DNA of 64,000 nt. It comes from Capnocytophaga ochracea DSM 7271 (GTDB lineage Bacteria > Bacteroidota > Bacteroidia > Flavobacteriales > Flavobacteriaceae). This document shows, one piece after another, positions 14,845 to 23,414 of the stretch. The notes under the pieces are model-generated. The model worked only from the letters and a program-made list of their open reading frames with translations. It searched no databases and was not told the DNA's origin. Both the position numbers and the translations under genes were made by a program. Position 1 is the first letter of the stretch, and each line of letters opens with the position of its first letter. The DNA lies in contig NC_013162.1 of assembly GCF_000023285.1 (NCBI RefSeq), positions 372,001-436,000 of the forward strand, read 5' to 3'.

Positions 14845-17280
14845 TTACTTTTTAGCGGTAACTACTTTTAGCATATCGCAAGCTTTCTTCTCACCGTTAT
14901 CGCAAGCTTGTTCAAACCAATCGGCAGCCCTACTATCCGATTGTTCTATGCCTTCACCGTGATAATAGCAATGCCCTAAACGGAATTGCGCAGGAGCATA
15001 ATCCTTACGTGCAGATAATTTGTAGTAATTAGCGGCTTTCTCATACGAACGGTCTATACCATTCCCATTGTAATAACAGTTAGCTAAGTTGTATTGTCCT
15101 TGAGCGTAATCACGTTGTGCCGACTTTTGGAAGTTAGCCAATGCCTGACCAAAGTTTTGCTTCTCAAAATAATAAGAGCCTAACTCATTAAGCGCTTCCA
15201 CATTGTTTTGTTCAGCTGCTTTAGCAAGCCAATGTACCCCCTTGGTTTCATCGAGGTGTTTCATAGGTGTTTTCGGAGCGTTTTGTGCTACAGCAGGTCG
15301 TGTACTTGCTCTCACAGCATATTGTTGTTTAGCTGGGGTAACATTCTTGCCTCCTCTTTGTCTGCGAAGTAACTCAGCACGTGCTTCGGCTTCAGGACTA
15401 TTAGGCTCTATATTGTGTGATGAGGTAACAGCAACAGTAGGCGTAGCGGTAGCAGCTGGCTTTTTAGGGGTTGGCTTAGGAGCGGGAGTTGCCGGTTGTG
15501 GCTTCACATCGGGTACCATTGTCATATAGTATTTTCCTAAGCTGAATTGAGTAGAAGCATCTCCTTTCTTAGCCACTCTCTCTGCCCAATAAACTGCTTT
15601 CTCATCGTTCTTATCTGGATTCTTTACTTCAAAATAATACTCCATCAAACGTTTTTGTGCAGTGGTATTATCTTGTTGTTTGGCTAATTTTTCATAGAGT
15701 GGAAAGGCTTTATCATTTTGTTTATTTGTCCCTTTAGCATAGAAATAACCATCAGCTACTGCCAATATCACTTCCGGACTCTCTTTTGGGTCATTCTTTT
15801 CAACTATTTTATTAAGCCAATCAAAAGCGTATTTATTAGAAAGCCCAGCAGCTTTTACTGCCCACTTGCTGGCTTCTCTCATCGATTTCTTTACTCCTTT
15901 ACCTTCGGCATAGCATTGTGAAAGATTGTATAACACATCGGCATACGCTTCTTCTTGCCCTTGGTAGAAGTAGTCTAACATTTCCTTTTGTGGAGTAGGT
16001 GTTTGTTTAGAAGCCTTAGTATAATATTCAAAGGCTCGTTCAAACGATTGATTGGTGTATTTCCCGTTGAAGTATAAATCACCTAATTTCTTAAGCGCTA
16101 AAAGATGATTAGCCGCAGCTGCTTTCTCGAGGTAGTCAAAGCCTTTTTTAACGTCTAACTGTCCCTCTTGCAAAAGCATATTTCCTAAGTTGTATTGCGC
16201 TGTTACATCACCTGCTTCAGCAGCTTTTTGGAAGAACTCTAAGGCTTGTGCGTTTGAGGGGTGTGCTCCTATCCCCACTGCATAACATACCCCTAAGTTA
16301 TTTTGTGCTTTAGGAGTAGGATTGGTATTTACTGATTTGAGTATCCAACTGAAAGCATCTTTCGGGGAAGCATTGGTGCCTATACCATTGTAGAAGCAAA
16401 GTGCCAACTGTGCTTGCGCTGCTGCATTGCCTTTGTTAGCGGCTTGGGTATAGTAATTAATTGCTTTCTTGTAGTATTTCCCTATAAGCGGACTGTTGCC
16501 ATAGAAGTAAAAGTTTCCTAATTGGTACATTGCTTCAGCATCGCCTCCTTTGGCTGCTTTTTCAAGCATTTCAATAGCTTTAGCTTCCGATTTTTCTACG
16601 CCTTTACCTTCTAAGTAAGCATCGGCAAGCATTCTTTGCGCTTCGGTATTGCCTTTATTTGCCACTTGGGTTAAACGCTTTATAGCTTCTGGGTTTGATG
16701 CATTGACTTCATATGTCCAAGAAGCTAATAGCAATTCCGCTTCCGAGTTACCGTTCTTTGAGGCTTGTTCTGCCCAATACTTAGCCTTATTCACATCTTT
16801 AGTAACCCCTTCTCCTGAGTGGTACGCCTTAGCAAGGTCTAACTGCACTTCAGGATTCTCTTTCTCAGCGTGCTTCTCTATAAGTGCGTAATACTTCTCT
16901 TTCGATTGCTCTACGCCTTTGCCATCGCGGTAGCATAGTGCCAACTCACGTTGCGCTTCGGGGTTGCCCGCATCGGCTACTTTGGTGAGCCATTCCACTC
17001 CTTTTTGTGGTGATTTTGATACGCCTTTACCGTTAAAATAGCATTGTGCCAACTGGTATTGTGCATTCAAATCGCCTGTCTCGGCTACTTTTTCAAGCCA
17101 TACTACGGCTTCCTGATAAGAGCGTCTTACGCCCTTTCCTTTAAAATAAGCATCGGCTAATTCAGTTTGTGCTTGTACATCTCCCTTCTCGGCAAGTTTG
17201 ATGAGTTTTTTTACATTCGCATCTTGCCCATACGATAACGTAACAAGAAAAACAGAGATTGCTAAAAACAAGTTTTTCAT
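14845..17280 (-). CDS. Secreted Sel1-repeat protein
   Basis: 811 residues with a signal peptide (MKNLFLAISVFLVTLSYGQ). At least fifteen Sel1-like repeats of about 36 residues (consensus A...G...AQ..LA.CY..GKGV..S...A..W) run from about residue 25 to 590 and again from about 670 to the end. A Pro/Thr/Ala-rich linker (about 593-625, PQPATPAPKPTPKKPAATAT) splits the two blocks. Sel1 solenoids scaffold protein complexes. Export suggests a periplasmic or surface role. Partner unknown. The terminal block ends with cysteines (CDNGEKKACDML). Single-gene unit. Confidence 0.9.
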   Translation of the reverse strand: MKNLFLAISVFLVTLSYGQDANVKKLIKLAEKGDVQAQTELADAYFKGKGVRRSYQEAVVWLEKVAETGDLNAQYQLAQCYFNGKGVSKSPQKGVEWLTKVADAGNPEAQRELALCYRDGKGVEQSKEKYYALIEKHAEKENPEVQLDLAKAYHSGEGVTKDVNKAKYWAEQASKNGNSEAELLLASWTYEVNASNPEAIKRLTQVANKGNTEAQRMLADAYLEGKGVEKSEAKAIEMLEKAAKGGDAEAMYQLGNFYFYGNSPLIGKYYKKAINYYTQAANKGNAAAQAQLALCFYNGIGTNASPKDAFSWILKSVNTNPTPKAQNNLGVCYAVGIGAHPSNAQALEFFQKAAEAGDVTAQYNLGNMLLQEGQLDVKKGFDYLEKAAAANHLLALKKLGDLYFNGKYTNQSFERAFEYYTKASKQTPTPQKEMLDYFYQGQEEAYADVLYNLSQCYAEGKGVKKSMREASKWAVKAAGLSNKYAFDWLNKIVEKNDPKESPEVILAVADGYFYAKGTNKQNDKAFPLYEKLAKQQDNTTAQKRLMEYYFEVKNPDKNDEKAVYWAERVAKKGDASTQFSLGKYYMTMVPDVKPQPATPAPKPTPKKPAATATPTVAVTSSHNIEPNSPEAEARAELLRRQRGGKNVTPAKQQYAVRASTRPAVAQNAPKTPMKHLDETKGVHWLAKAAEQNNVEALNELGSYYFEKQNFGQALANFQKSAQRDYAQGQYNLANCYYNGNGIDRSYEKAANYYKLSARKDYAPAQFRLGHCYYHGEGIEQSDSRAADWFEQACDNGEKKACDMLKVVTAKK

Positions 17281-17356
17281 AGTATATTTGTTTATTTTTG
17301 ATTACTTACGCTTTGAGGCGACAAATATACGTAAAAAAAATAAACTAACTACACAA

Positions 17357-18148
17357 TTATTTCTTTTTTTTCAAATTTGTGTCATTTTTAAGATTATTAA
17401 AGCCATCAAGCTCAGCTACCAACGAACCTACACGCAACGAGGCTTTTAGCTTCACAGGCACTTTATTCTTGTCGTCGGTAATCCACATCGTGATGCTTTC
17501 TTCTTCCTTAAACACGCGCCCATCTTGTACTAACGGACAGAACTTTAAGGTATTAACCGTACCAAAATGTGTCTTTACTTTTTCGCGACCTAATAGTTTT
17601 AGTTTGAACTTGTATACCTCGTCATCATCAAAAATCATATCCATAGATATCTGCCCCCCTACTTTCATATTTTCGATATTAGGGTGATGACGAAGTGCGT
17701 AGAACGCTGATATTACATCTTGTAAACCTGGCTGAAAGTTTATTTCGGTAATATTACCGTTTTCTACATTATTTATTTTTACCTTATTGCTGGTATGATT
17801 AAAATACATTTTGAGGTATTTAGTGTATCCTCCTTCGTAAATATTTCTTATAAAAAGTCGTGGTTTGCCATCTGTTATGCCAAAATAACTCTCATAAGTA
17901 TCATCTACTTTGAAAAATATACGTGCCAAACCAGTAGTGGCACCTTTACCCACTGCGTGAAACACCTTTTCGCCGTTATACATCTCCTCATTAACTGCCA
18001 TTGTAGCAATGCTGGCGTTAAATACACCATATTTTACTTTAAAACGCAACCATTCTCCTCCTTTGAAAGGTAATTCAGCAGTTTGAGCCCCTACTATGGG
18101 GCTTACTAATAACGAAAAAAAGATAATAACAATACTTAAATGTTTCAT
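17357..18148 (-). CDS. DUF3108 periplasmic protein
   Basis: 263 residues with a signal peptide (1-21, ending VGAQ). The sequence GEWLRFKVKYGVFNASIATM and VGKGATTGLARIFFKVDDTYESYF fit the DUF3108 family, beta-rich periplasmic proteins of unknown function. Located between the Sel1 protein (76 nt downstream) and PBP1C (divergent), so an envelope role is plausible. A lysine run ends the protein (NLKKKK). No clear promoter pair was found in the 290-bp upstream gap. Confidence 0.85.
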   Translation of the reverse strand: MKHLSIVIIFFSLLVSPIVGAQTAELPFKGGEWLRFKVKYGVFNASIATMAVNEEMYNGEKVFHAVGKGATTGLARIFFKVDDTYESYFGITDGKPRLFIRNIYEGGYTKYLKMYFNHTSNKVKINNVENGNITEINFQPGLQDVISAFYALRHHPNIENMKVGGQISMDMIFDDDEVYKFKLKLLGREKVKTHFGTVNTLKFCPLVQDGRVFKEEESITMWITDDKNKVPVKLKASLRVGSLVAELDGFNNLKNDTNLKKKK

Positions 18149-18254
18149 ATATTAACGTGTTAATCTGTCAATAAGACAATAAATTAATGTGCCAAAGAGC
18201 AATTAACGTGCCACTTTTCAACAGCCTTGTGACTTCCATCTCATTTTTTTATGT

Positions 18255-18262
18255 TACATTTG
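18255..18262 (+). promoter_or_regulatory. Possible promoter for pbpC
   Basis: TACATTTG fits the -7 consensus and is followed by a CCC run, as at many promoters here. No TTTG at good spacing upstream. It would leave a leader of about 180 nt. Confidence 0.35.
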
Positions 18263-18346
18263 CCCGATTTTTTAGAGGTTATTCGTGTTATGATAGCGTT
18301 AATCAATAGTATTTCAATATATAACACTAATTATAAATCCCTTCGT

Positions 18347-18440
18347 GGATTGTCCCCTTTCGAGGGTTTGGGGGCTTCCGCGTAATCCGTGAGAGACTTT
18401 AAAAACTCTTTATCAAAGTCTCTTAGGCTTTTACAAAATC
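18347..18440 (+). repeat. Dispersed GGATTGTCC hairpin and AATCCGTG words
   Basis: GGATTGTCCCC-TTTCGA-GGG... (18347-18377) and AATCCGTGAGAGACTTTAAAA (about 18383) match, in swapped order, the two words at 9611-9681. The rest of the 18149-18441 gap holds nothing else I recognise. Confidence 0.5.
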
Positions 18441-18441
18441 C

Positions 18442-20820
18442 GTGACGCAAAAACAATTGAAAAATAAAATTTTACATATCCTTTTCTTAACAAAGCAAAA
18501 ACTCCGCCACCACCCTATCAAAACAGCGATAGCAGTGCTATGCTTTGTGTGGTATGCTTTCTGCCTGCCTCGTCAGCTCTTCCCACAACCTTATGCCACG
18601 GTGTTGGAAAGCAACGAGGGTAAATTACTTGGGGCTAAGATAGCAAACGACGGACAATGGCGCTTCCCCGAAGTAGACAGTGTGCCCTACCGCTTTAAAA
18701 TGTCGGTATTGCAGTTCGAAGATGCTCATTTTTATTACCATTGGGGGGTAAATCCCATATCAGTAGCCAAGGCTCTCTATCGCAATGTGAGCAGTGGTAA
18801 AGTACAGCGCGGGGGCAGTACGCTCACCCAGCAGGTGATACGCATCGCTCGTGAGCACCAACAGCGCACTTATTTCGAAAAACTTATTGAAATGATATGG
18901 GCTACCCGTTTGGAATTCCGTTATTCTAAGGAGAGTATTCTCAAACTCTACGCCTCTCACGCGCCCTTTGGTGGCAACGTTGTGGGACTCGATATGGCAG
19001 CCTGGCGTTACTTTGGTGTCGCTCCTCATCAGCTCTCGTGGGCACAATCGGCTACATTGGCAGTCCTCCCTAATGCACCCAGCCTTATCTTTCCTGGTAA
19101 AAACCAAGAACGTCTCTTGCAGAAACGCAATGCGTTGCTTTACAAACTCCTCCTTAAAAATATCATCGATAAAGAAACATACGATTTGGCACTTTTAGAA
19201 CCTCTTCCTGCTGAACCTCACCCTATTCCACAACTCGCGCCTCACCTACTTATTTTTGCTTCTAAAACCCAAGAAGGTGAGCGCATTAGCTCTACGGTGT
19301 CGTTAAACTTGCAAGAGAAGGTAAACAGCCTTATAGCAGGGTATTACACCCACTACTCGCAATCTGAAATCTATAATATGGCAGCTTTGGTGGTAGAGGT
19401 AAAAACACGAAAAGTGCTCGCCTACGTAGGCAATACCCCTACCGATACCGACCATCAAAAAGATGTGGATATCGTGCACGCACCTCGCAGTACGGGCAGT
19501 GTGCTCAAACCTTTTCTCTATGCAGCGATGTTGCACGAGGGAGAACTCCTTCCCACCCAGTTAGTACCCGATGTTCCTACTCAAATAGGAGGCTATTCAC
19601 CTCAGAATTTTAGCAATAGTTTTGAAGGTGCTGTCTCTGCCGATATGGCTTTAGCCAAATCGCTAAACATTCCGTTTGTATGGCTCTTAAAGCAGTTTAC
19701 TACCTATCGTTTCTACGATGTGTTACAACACTTGCAACTGAAAAACATCAACCGCCACCCCGACTATTATGGGCTTTCTATCATATTAGGAGGTGCCGAG
19801 AGCAATCTGTGGGATTTGGCACAGGCATATACCAATCTGGCTTCGGAAACGGAAGTCTTTGCGCGCACTCAGCACTATCGTACTAAGGAATTTCAGCACT
19901 TGCGTTATACCGATACTGCCCCTTTAGATTTCGGAAAAAACACTCGCGAACTACCTACACTCAGGGCAGGAGCGCTCTACAAGATGTTTAGTGCAATGAA
20001 GGAAGTGAACCGTCCTACTGATGATGTAGCGTGGCGTTATTACGAGTCGGCGCGCAAGATAGCGTGGAAAACGGGTACCAGCTTTGGCAATAAAGATGCG
20101 TGGGCAATTGGTGCTACGCCTGAATATGTGGTGGCTGTGTGGGTAGGTAATGCCACAGGCGAAGGGCGTCCCACCCTCACAGGGGCTACCTATGCCGCTC
20201 CAGTAATGTTCAGTATCTTCAACGCTCTCCCTCCTACTTCGTGGTTTTCACAGCCCTTAGACGACCTACGCGAGGTTTCCGTCTGTGCGAATTCTGGTTT
20301 CCTTGCTAAACCCGAATGCCCTAAGCAAACAGTACTCAGCAACATCGCTCCTAAGGAAGTGGGGCAATGTCCTTATCATAAGCTCGTACACCTCGACCGT
20401 GATGAGCAGTACCAAGTAAACACCTCGTGTGAGTCTCCACAAAATATTGTAAACAAAGCGTGGTTCGTATTACCTCCCGTAATGGAATGGTATTACAAAC
20501 AGCAACACATTCACTACAAGCCGTTGCCCCCCTTACGTGAAGACTGCACACAAAGCAATCTGCAAAGAGGCTTAGATTTTGTTTACCCCAAACACCAAAG
20601 TGTACTCTACACCACTAAAACTTTTGGGGGCGAGCAACAACCCTTTACAGCGAAAGCTGCCAATCGCGAAGGCAAGGTTTTTTGGTATTTAGACGATACT
20701 TTTCTCGGCACCACCGAAACCTTTCACGAAATGAATATCTTTGCCCCCAAAGGTAATCACACCCTGCGTATCATCAACGAAAAAGGCGAAGAAAGAGCCA
20801 TTACCATCATATGCCGATAA
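18442..20820 (+). CDS. pbpC: Penicillin-binding protein 1C
   Basis: 792 residues. One membrane anchor (about 25-45), then a GT51 glycosyltransferase domain (FEDAHFYYHWG near 91-101, GGSTLTQQ), a transpeptidase domain with the nucleophile motif SVLK near 353, SLN and KTGTS near 542, and a C-terminal BiPBP_C domain (about 700-790). This order is PBP1C. It polymerises glycan chains; transpeptidase activity of PBP1C enzymes is often weak. The GTG at 18442 lies inside a repeated ATCCGTGA word, so a start a few codons later is possible. The alpha-2-macroglobulin partner often found beside pbpC is not adjacent. Confidence 0.93.
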   Translation: MTQKQLKNKILHILFLTKQKLRHHPIKTAIAVLCFVWYAFCLPRQLFPQPYATVLESNEGKLLGAKIANDGQWRFPEVDSVPYRFKMSVLQFEDAHFYYHWGVNPISVAKALYRNVSSGKVQRGGSTLTQQVIRIAREHQQRTYFEKLIEMIWATRLEFRYSKESILKLYASHAPFGGNVVGLDMAAWRYFGVAPHQLSWAQSATLAVLPNAPSLIFPGKNQERLLQKRNALLYKLLLKNIIDKETYDLALLEPLPAEPHPIPQLAPHLLIFASKTQEGERISSTVSLNLQEKVNSLIAGYYTHYSQSEIYNMAALVVEVKTRKVLAYVGNTPTDTDHQKDVDIVHAPRSTGSVLKPFLYAAMLHEGELLPTQLVPDVPTQIGGYSPQNFSNSFEGAVSADMALAKSLNIPFVWLLKQFTTYRFYDVLQHLQLKNINRHPDYYGLSIILGGAESNLWDLAQAYTNLASETEVFARTQHYRTKEFQHLRYTDTAPLDFGKNTRELPTLRAGALYKMFSAMKEVNRPTDDVAWRYYESARKIAWKTGTSFGNKDAWAIGATPEYVVAVWVGNATGEGRPTLTGATYAAPVMFSIFNALPPTSWFSQPLDDLREVSVCANSGFLAKPECPKQTVLSNIAPKEVGQCPYHKLVHLDRDEQYQVNTSCESPQNIVNKAWFVLPPVMEWYYKQQHIHYKPLPPLREDCTQSNLQRGLDFVYPKHQSVLYTTKTFGGEQQPFTAKAANREGKVFWYLDDTFLGTTETFHEMNIFAPKGNHTLRIINEKGEERAITIICR

Positions 20821-20830
20821 CCCAATTTAC

Positions 20831-20870
20831 CTATTTGCTAATTTGCTAATTTATCAATTTACCAATTTAT
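20831..20870. repeat. TTTGCTAA word repeats after pbpC
   Basis: ATTTGCTA-ATTTGCTAA-TTTATCAA-TTTACCAA: degenerate 8- to 9-bp tandem words. The same words recur at 21310, 21420, 36815, 39440, 56923 and 57157. Confidence 0.6.
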
Positions 20871-20904
20871 ATCCGTCTTCCGCTAATTGTCTGTTGTTCT
20901 AGGA

Positions 20905-21035
20905 CCTTTGGCAAAGTTAAATATATTAAACCTTCCCGCCACTAATTTCCCCTTTGAAGATAACCAGCAACAGCTGAGTATGTGCACCGCGAGAGCGAAG
21001 TATATGAAAAGAGAATGTTTATACAACAATAATGA
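20905..21035. other. Intergenic stretch of higher GC with a short open run
   Basis: A CTTTGGCAAAGTTA palindrome word (about 20910) is followed by a stretch whose minus strand reads RGAHTQLLLVIFKGEISGGK before a stop, with no start codon of its own. It may be a gene remnant; I cannot name a parent. Confidence 0.25.
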
Positions 21036-21039
21036 CCGT

Positions 21040-21386
21040 CGCTTCTCCCCTATTGCCTAAGGCCTATGGCCTAGCACCTATTCCTTTTTCTTTCGCCTCG
21101 AAACCCTGTTTTTAACATTTTTTACACTGTTGTATCATATTATTAATCAACCTTTTATATACCCTTCCTATACCAATCGTCCAAGATTCGTATAAGCTTC
21201 CTATAAGCTCTCTATAAGCTACCCCCACCCTTCTTACACCCTTTTTTCTGTAAAAAACTTACCTCCCCTCTTCCGAACTTCTCCGTTTCCTTCCGAACCC
21301 CTCAACCCTCTACATTTGCTAATCTGCTAATTTAACAGCCCGTGTGGCTCACACTGCCTGTGTGGCTCGCACCTTTGGCAAAGTTA
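21040..21386 (-). repeat. Composite intergenic repeat element, copy B
   Basis: Same block order as copy A: 7-bp GCCTAAG-GCCTATG-GCCTA block (21054-21072; the two variant units are swapped relative to A and C), TTTCGCCTCGAAACC, the 11-bp array (about 21168-21226), C-rich run, TTTGCTAA words, and twin GCT hairpins GTGTGGCTCACAC (21342-21354) and GTGTGGCTCGCAC (21360-21372), then CTTTGGCAAAGTTA. It accounts for half of the 690-bp gap between pbpC and ruvA. Confidence 0.8.
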
Positions 21387-21453
21387 ATCTCTTCTAGTTC
21401 AAGCTTGTAACTAGTACCCCATTTGCTAATTTGCTAATTCTCTCATTTTCTAA

Positions 21454-21484
21454 TTTGCTAATTCTTTAATTATTTGTACTTTTG
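21454..21484 (+). promoter_or_regulatory. ruvA promoter built on TTTGCTAA repeats
   Basis: TACTTTTG (21477-21484) lies 19 nt after TTTG (21454-21457). That TTTG belongs to the last unit of a run of TTTGCTAA words starting at about 21422. Confidence 0.7.
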
Positions 21485-21510
21485 CACTACTCAATCGACA
21501 ATTTGAACTA

Positions 21511-22095
21511 ATGATTACACAATTACAAGGAAAACTCGTAGAAAAGAACTCTACTCACGTAGTAATCGACTGCCACGGGGTGGGCTATTTTGTAAATATC
21601 AGTCTGAATACTTATTCAGCGCTCCCCGAAGGAGAAGCCATTAAGCTATACACCTATTTGCAAATAAAAGAAGATGCCCATACACTCTATGGTTTCCTCA
21701 CCAAAGCCGAACGCGAAGTGTTTGTATTGCTTCTTTCGGTATCGGGAGTAGGTGCTAGCACTGCCCGTACGATGCTCTCAGCACTTACCGCTGCACAAGT
21801 GCGCAATGCTATTATCAATGGCGATGTAGCTACCATTCAAGCAGTAAAAGGTATAGGTGCTAAAACAGCCCAACGCGTAGTACTCGACCTCAAAGACAAG
21901 ATGCTCAAGCTTCAAGACTTTGAAGAGGTGCCAATGAACGCTGTAAGTACCCATAAAGAAGAAGCGCTTGCCGCCTTAGAAGTATTGGGCTTTATGCGCA
22001 AACAAGCCGAAAAAGTAGTCGATATCATTATCAAATCAAGCAGCGAAGAGCTTTCAGTAGAAGAAATTATCAAGCAAGCCCTCAAACGCTTGTAA
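21511..22095 (+). CDS. ruvA: Holliday junction branch migration protein RuvA
   Basis: 194 residues, normal length. The N-terminal OB-fold (MITQLQGKLVEKNSTHVVID) is followed by two helix-hairpin-helix motifs (VSGVGASTARTML and VKGIGAKTAQRVVLDLKDK) and a C-terminal three-helix domain that contacts RuvB (about 148-194, KEEALAALEVLGFMRKQAEK). It binds four-way junctions and loads RuvB for branch migration. A toxin-antitoxin-like pair follows after 17 nt and may share its transcript. Confidence 0.97.
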   Translation: MITQLQGKLVEKNSTHVVIDCHGVGYFVNISLNTYSALPEGEAIKLYTYLQIKEDAHTLYGFLTKAEREVFVLLLSVSGVGASTARTMLSALTAAQVRNAIINGDVATIQAVKGIGAKTAQRVVLDLKDKMLKLQDFEEVPMNAVSTHKEEALAALEVLGFMRKQAEKVVDIIIKSSSEELSVEEIIKQALKRL

Positions 22096-22112
22096 ATTTA
22101 ACAGTAAAAACT

Positions 22113-22379
22113 ATGAATACAACCATTCTCAAAGTAGACAATAGCAGTGAAATGGCTTTAGCTTTTTTAGAATATGTAAAGTCTTTGCCATTTGTAAAAG
22201 TAGAAGTGCCTAAGAGCAAGAAAGAAACATCAGCTTCCTCTATGGAAATATTAGAAGAAGATGAAGACGGTATTCCTATTGCACATCGCGATTTTATAAT
22301 GGAACTATCACAAGATGTAAAAAAAGGTTTTGCCAAACGATATTTCAAGACTATGAAGAAAAAATATGCTGAAAAATGA
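22113..22379 (+). CDS. Putative antitoxin of a PIN-domain toxin
   Basis: 88 residues, acidic in the middle (MEILEEDEDGIPIAHRDF) and basic at the end (YFKTMKKKYAEK). No DNA-binding fold is obvious, but the size and the 4-nt ATGA overlap with the downstream PIN-domain gene are typical of an antitoxin. I do not recognise the family by name. It begins 17 nt after ruvA, so it may be expressed by read-through. Confidence 0.7.
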   Translation: MNTTILKVDNSSEMALAFLEYVKSLPFVKVEVPKSKKETSASSMEILEEDEDGIPIAHRDFIMELSQDVKKGFAKRYFKTMKKKYAEK

Positions 22380-22816
22380 TAGTAATAACTGATAGCAATA
22401 TATTTTTTAGCGCACTTATTTCTCCTGATGGAGTCGTAGCAAAAGTTCTTAACGAAAAGAAAAAGATACAATTCTTGGTGCCGGAATATTTATTAGATGA
22501 AGTAGAAGAACACTTGCCTCGACTCTCAAAGTTTTTGAATAAAACAAAGAAAGAGGTTAAAAAGGAGTTGGCTAATCTTTTAGAAGGGGTAAAAATCCTT
22601 TCAATGAAAAATATTTCAAAAGAGAATGACAAAAAAGCTCAGGAGATAGTAGCTGATATAGATATTGATGATGCTCCTTTTATAGCCTTTCATTTGCAAT
22701 ATAAACACAAAATATGGTCGGGTGATAAGCAACTCAGAAAAGGACTTACTGCAAAAGGGTATGGACATTTTTTTGTAACACTCGAAGAACTCAAACAAAG
22801 AATTTACAAAAAGTAA
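22376..22816 (+). CDS. PIN-domain toxin-like ribonuclease
   Basis: 146 residues. MIVITDSNIFFSALISPDG carries the first PIN acidic residue (D6). DIDIDDAPFIAFHLQYKHKI and IWSGDKQLRKGL supply the later acidic residues (about D98 and D120). PIN proteins paired with a small upstream gene are usually VapC-like endoribonucleases. The 4-nt overlap with the antitoxin candidate supports coupled translation. RNA target unknown. All acidic positions seem present, so it is likely active when freed. Confidence 0.8.
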   Translation: MIVITDSNIFFSALISPDGVVAKVLNEKKKIQFLVPEYLLDEVEEHLPRLSKFLNKTKKEVKKELANLLEGVKILSMKNISKENDKKAQEIVADIDIDDAPFIAFHLQYKHKIWSGDKQLRKGLTAKGYGHFFVTLEELKQRIYKK

Positions 22817-22846
22817 CACTTTTTACCGCAATTTCGTCATCCGTAA

Positions 22847-22878
22847 TTTGTCATTCGTAATTATTTTCGTATCTTTGC
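22847..22878 (+). promoter_or_regulatory. lptE promoter
   Basis: TTTG (about 22847-22850) and TATCTTTG (about 22870-22877), spaced about 20 nt. The TTTG sits in a dispersed word, CCGTAATTTGTCATTCGTAA, resembling sequence after sufB (46.2 kb). Confidence 0.65.
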
Positions 22879-22897
22879 CCGCTAATTGATTGGTAAA

Positions 22898-23389
22898 ATG
22901 AAATACATCTTATATATACTCTTGGCTTTCACTGCTATAAGTTGCGGTATCTACAACTTTACAGGAGGAAGTACAGGCGATGCAAAGACTTTTCAAGTAA
23001 ACTTCTTTCGCAACGATGCTCCCTTGGTAGAACCTGGCCTCGACCGCGATTTTACCATCGCCCTACAAGATTTGATTAACAACCAAACCAACCTCAGCCT
23101 TACCGACCGCAATGGCGACCTTGTGTACGAAGGCGAAATCGTAGAGTTTAACATTACCCCTATGACGGCTACTGCAGGACAAACCGCTGCCCAAAACCGT
23201 GTAACCATAGGCGTAAATGTGCGCTTTACTAATCATAAAGAAGATAAAAAAGACTTTGAAAAACGCTTTTCTTTTTACTATGATTATCCTGCTGCTACAC
23301 AATTCAACTCGGTAAAAGGCGAAGCTATCCCACAGATATTCGAGCGTATCACCCAAGATATTTTCAACGCCTCATTGGCAGATTGGTAG
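22898..23389 (+). CDS. lptE: LptE-family LPS-assembly lipoprotein
   Basis: 163 residues from the ATG at 22898; a TTG four codons earlier is possible. The lipobox AISC places the lipid-modified Cys at residue 16. The body (FQVNFFRNDAPLVEPGLDRDF, TDRNGDLVYEGEIVEFNITP) fits the Bacteroidota LptE-like family, which plugs the LptD barrel that inserts LPS in the outer membrane. First gene of a probable lptE / TPR / secG run. Confidence 0.85.
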   Translation: MKYILYILLAFTAISCGIYNFTGGSTGDAKTFQVNFFRNDAPLVEPGLDRDFTIALQDLINNQTNLSLTDRNGDLVYEGEIVEFNITPMTATAGQTAAQNRVTIGVNVRFTNHKEDKKDFEKRFSFYYDYPAATQFNSVKGEAIPQIFERITQDIFNASLADW

Positions 23390-23414
23390 CAATCAGGTAA
23401 AGATAAAGGTAAGA

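Noticed and set aside
20934-21006. Short minus-strand peptide run without a start
   Set aside because: Could be a gene remnant, but I cannot name the parent and there is no start codon or promoter, so it is only mentioned as intergenic sequence.
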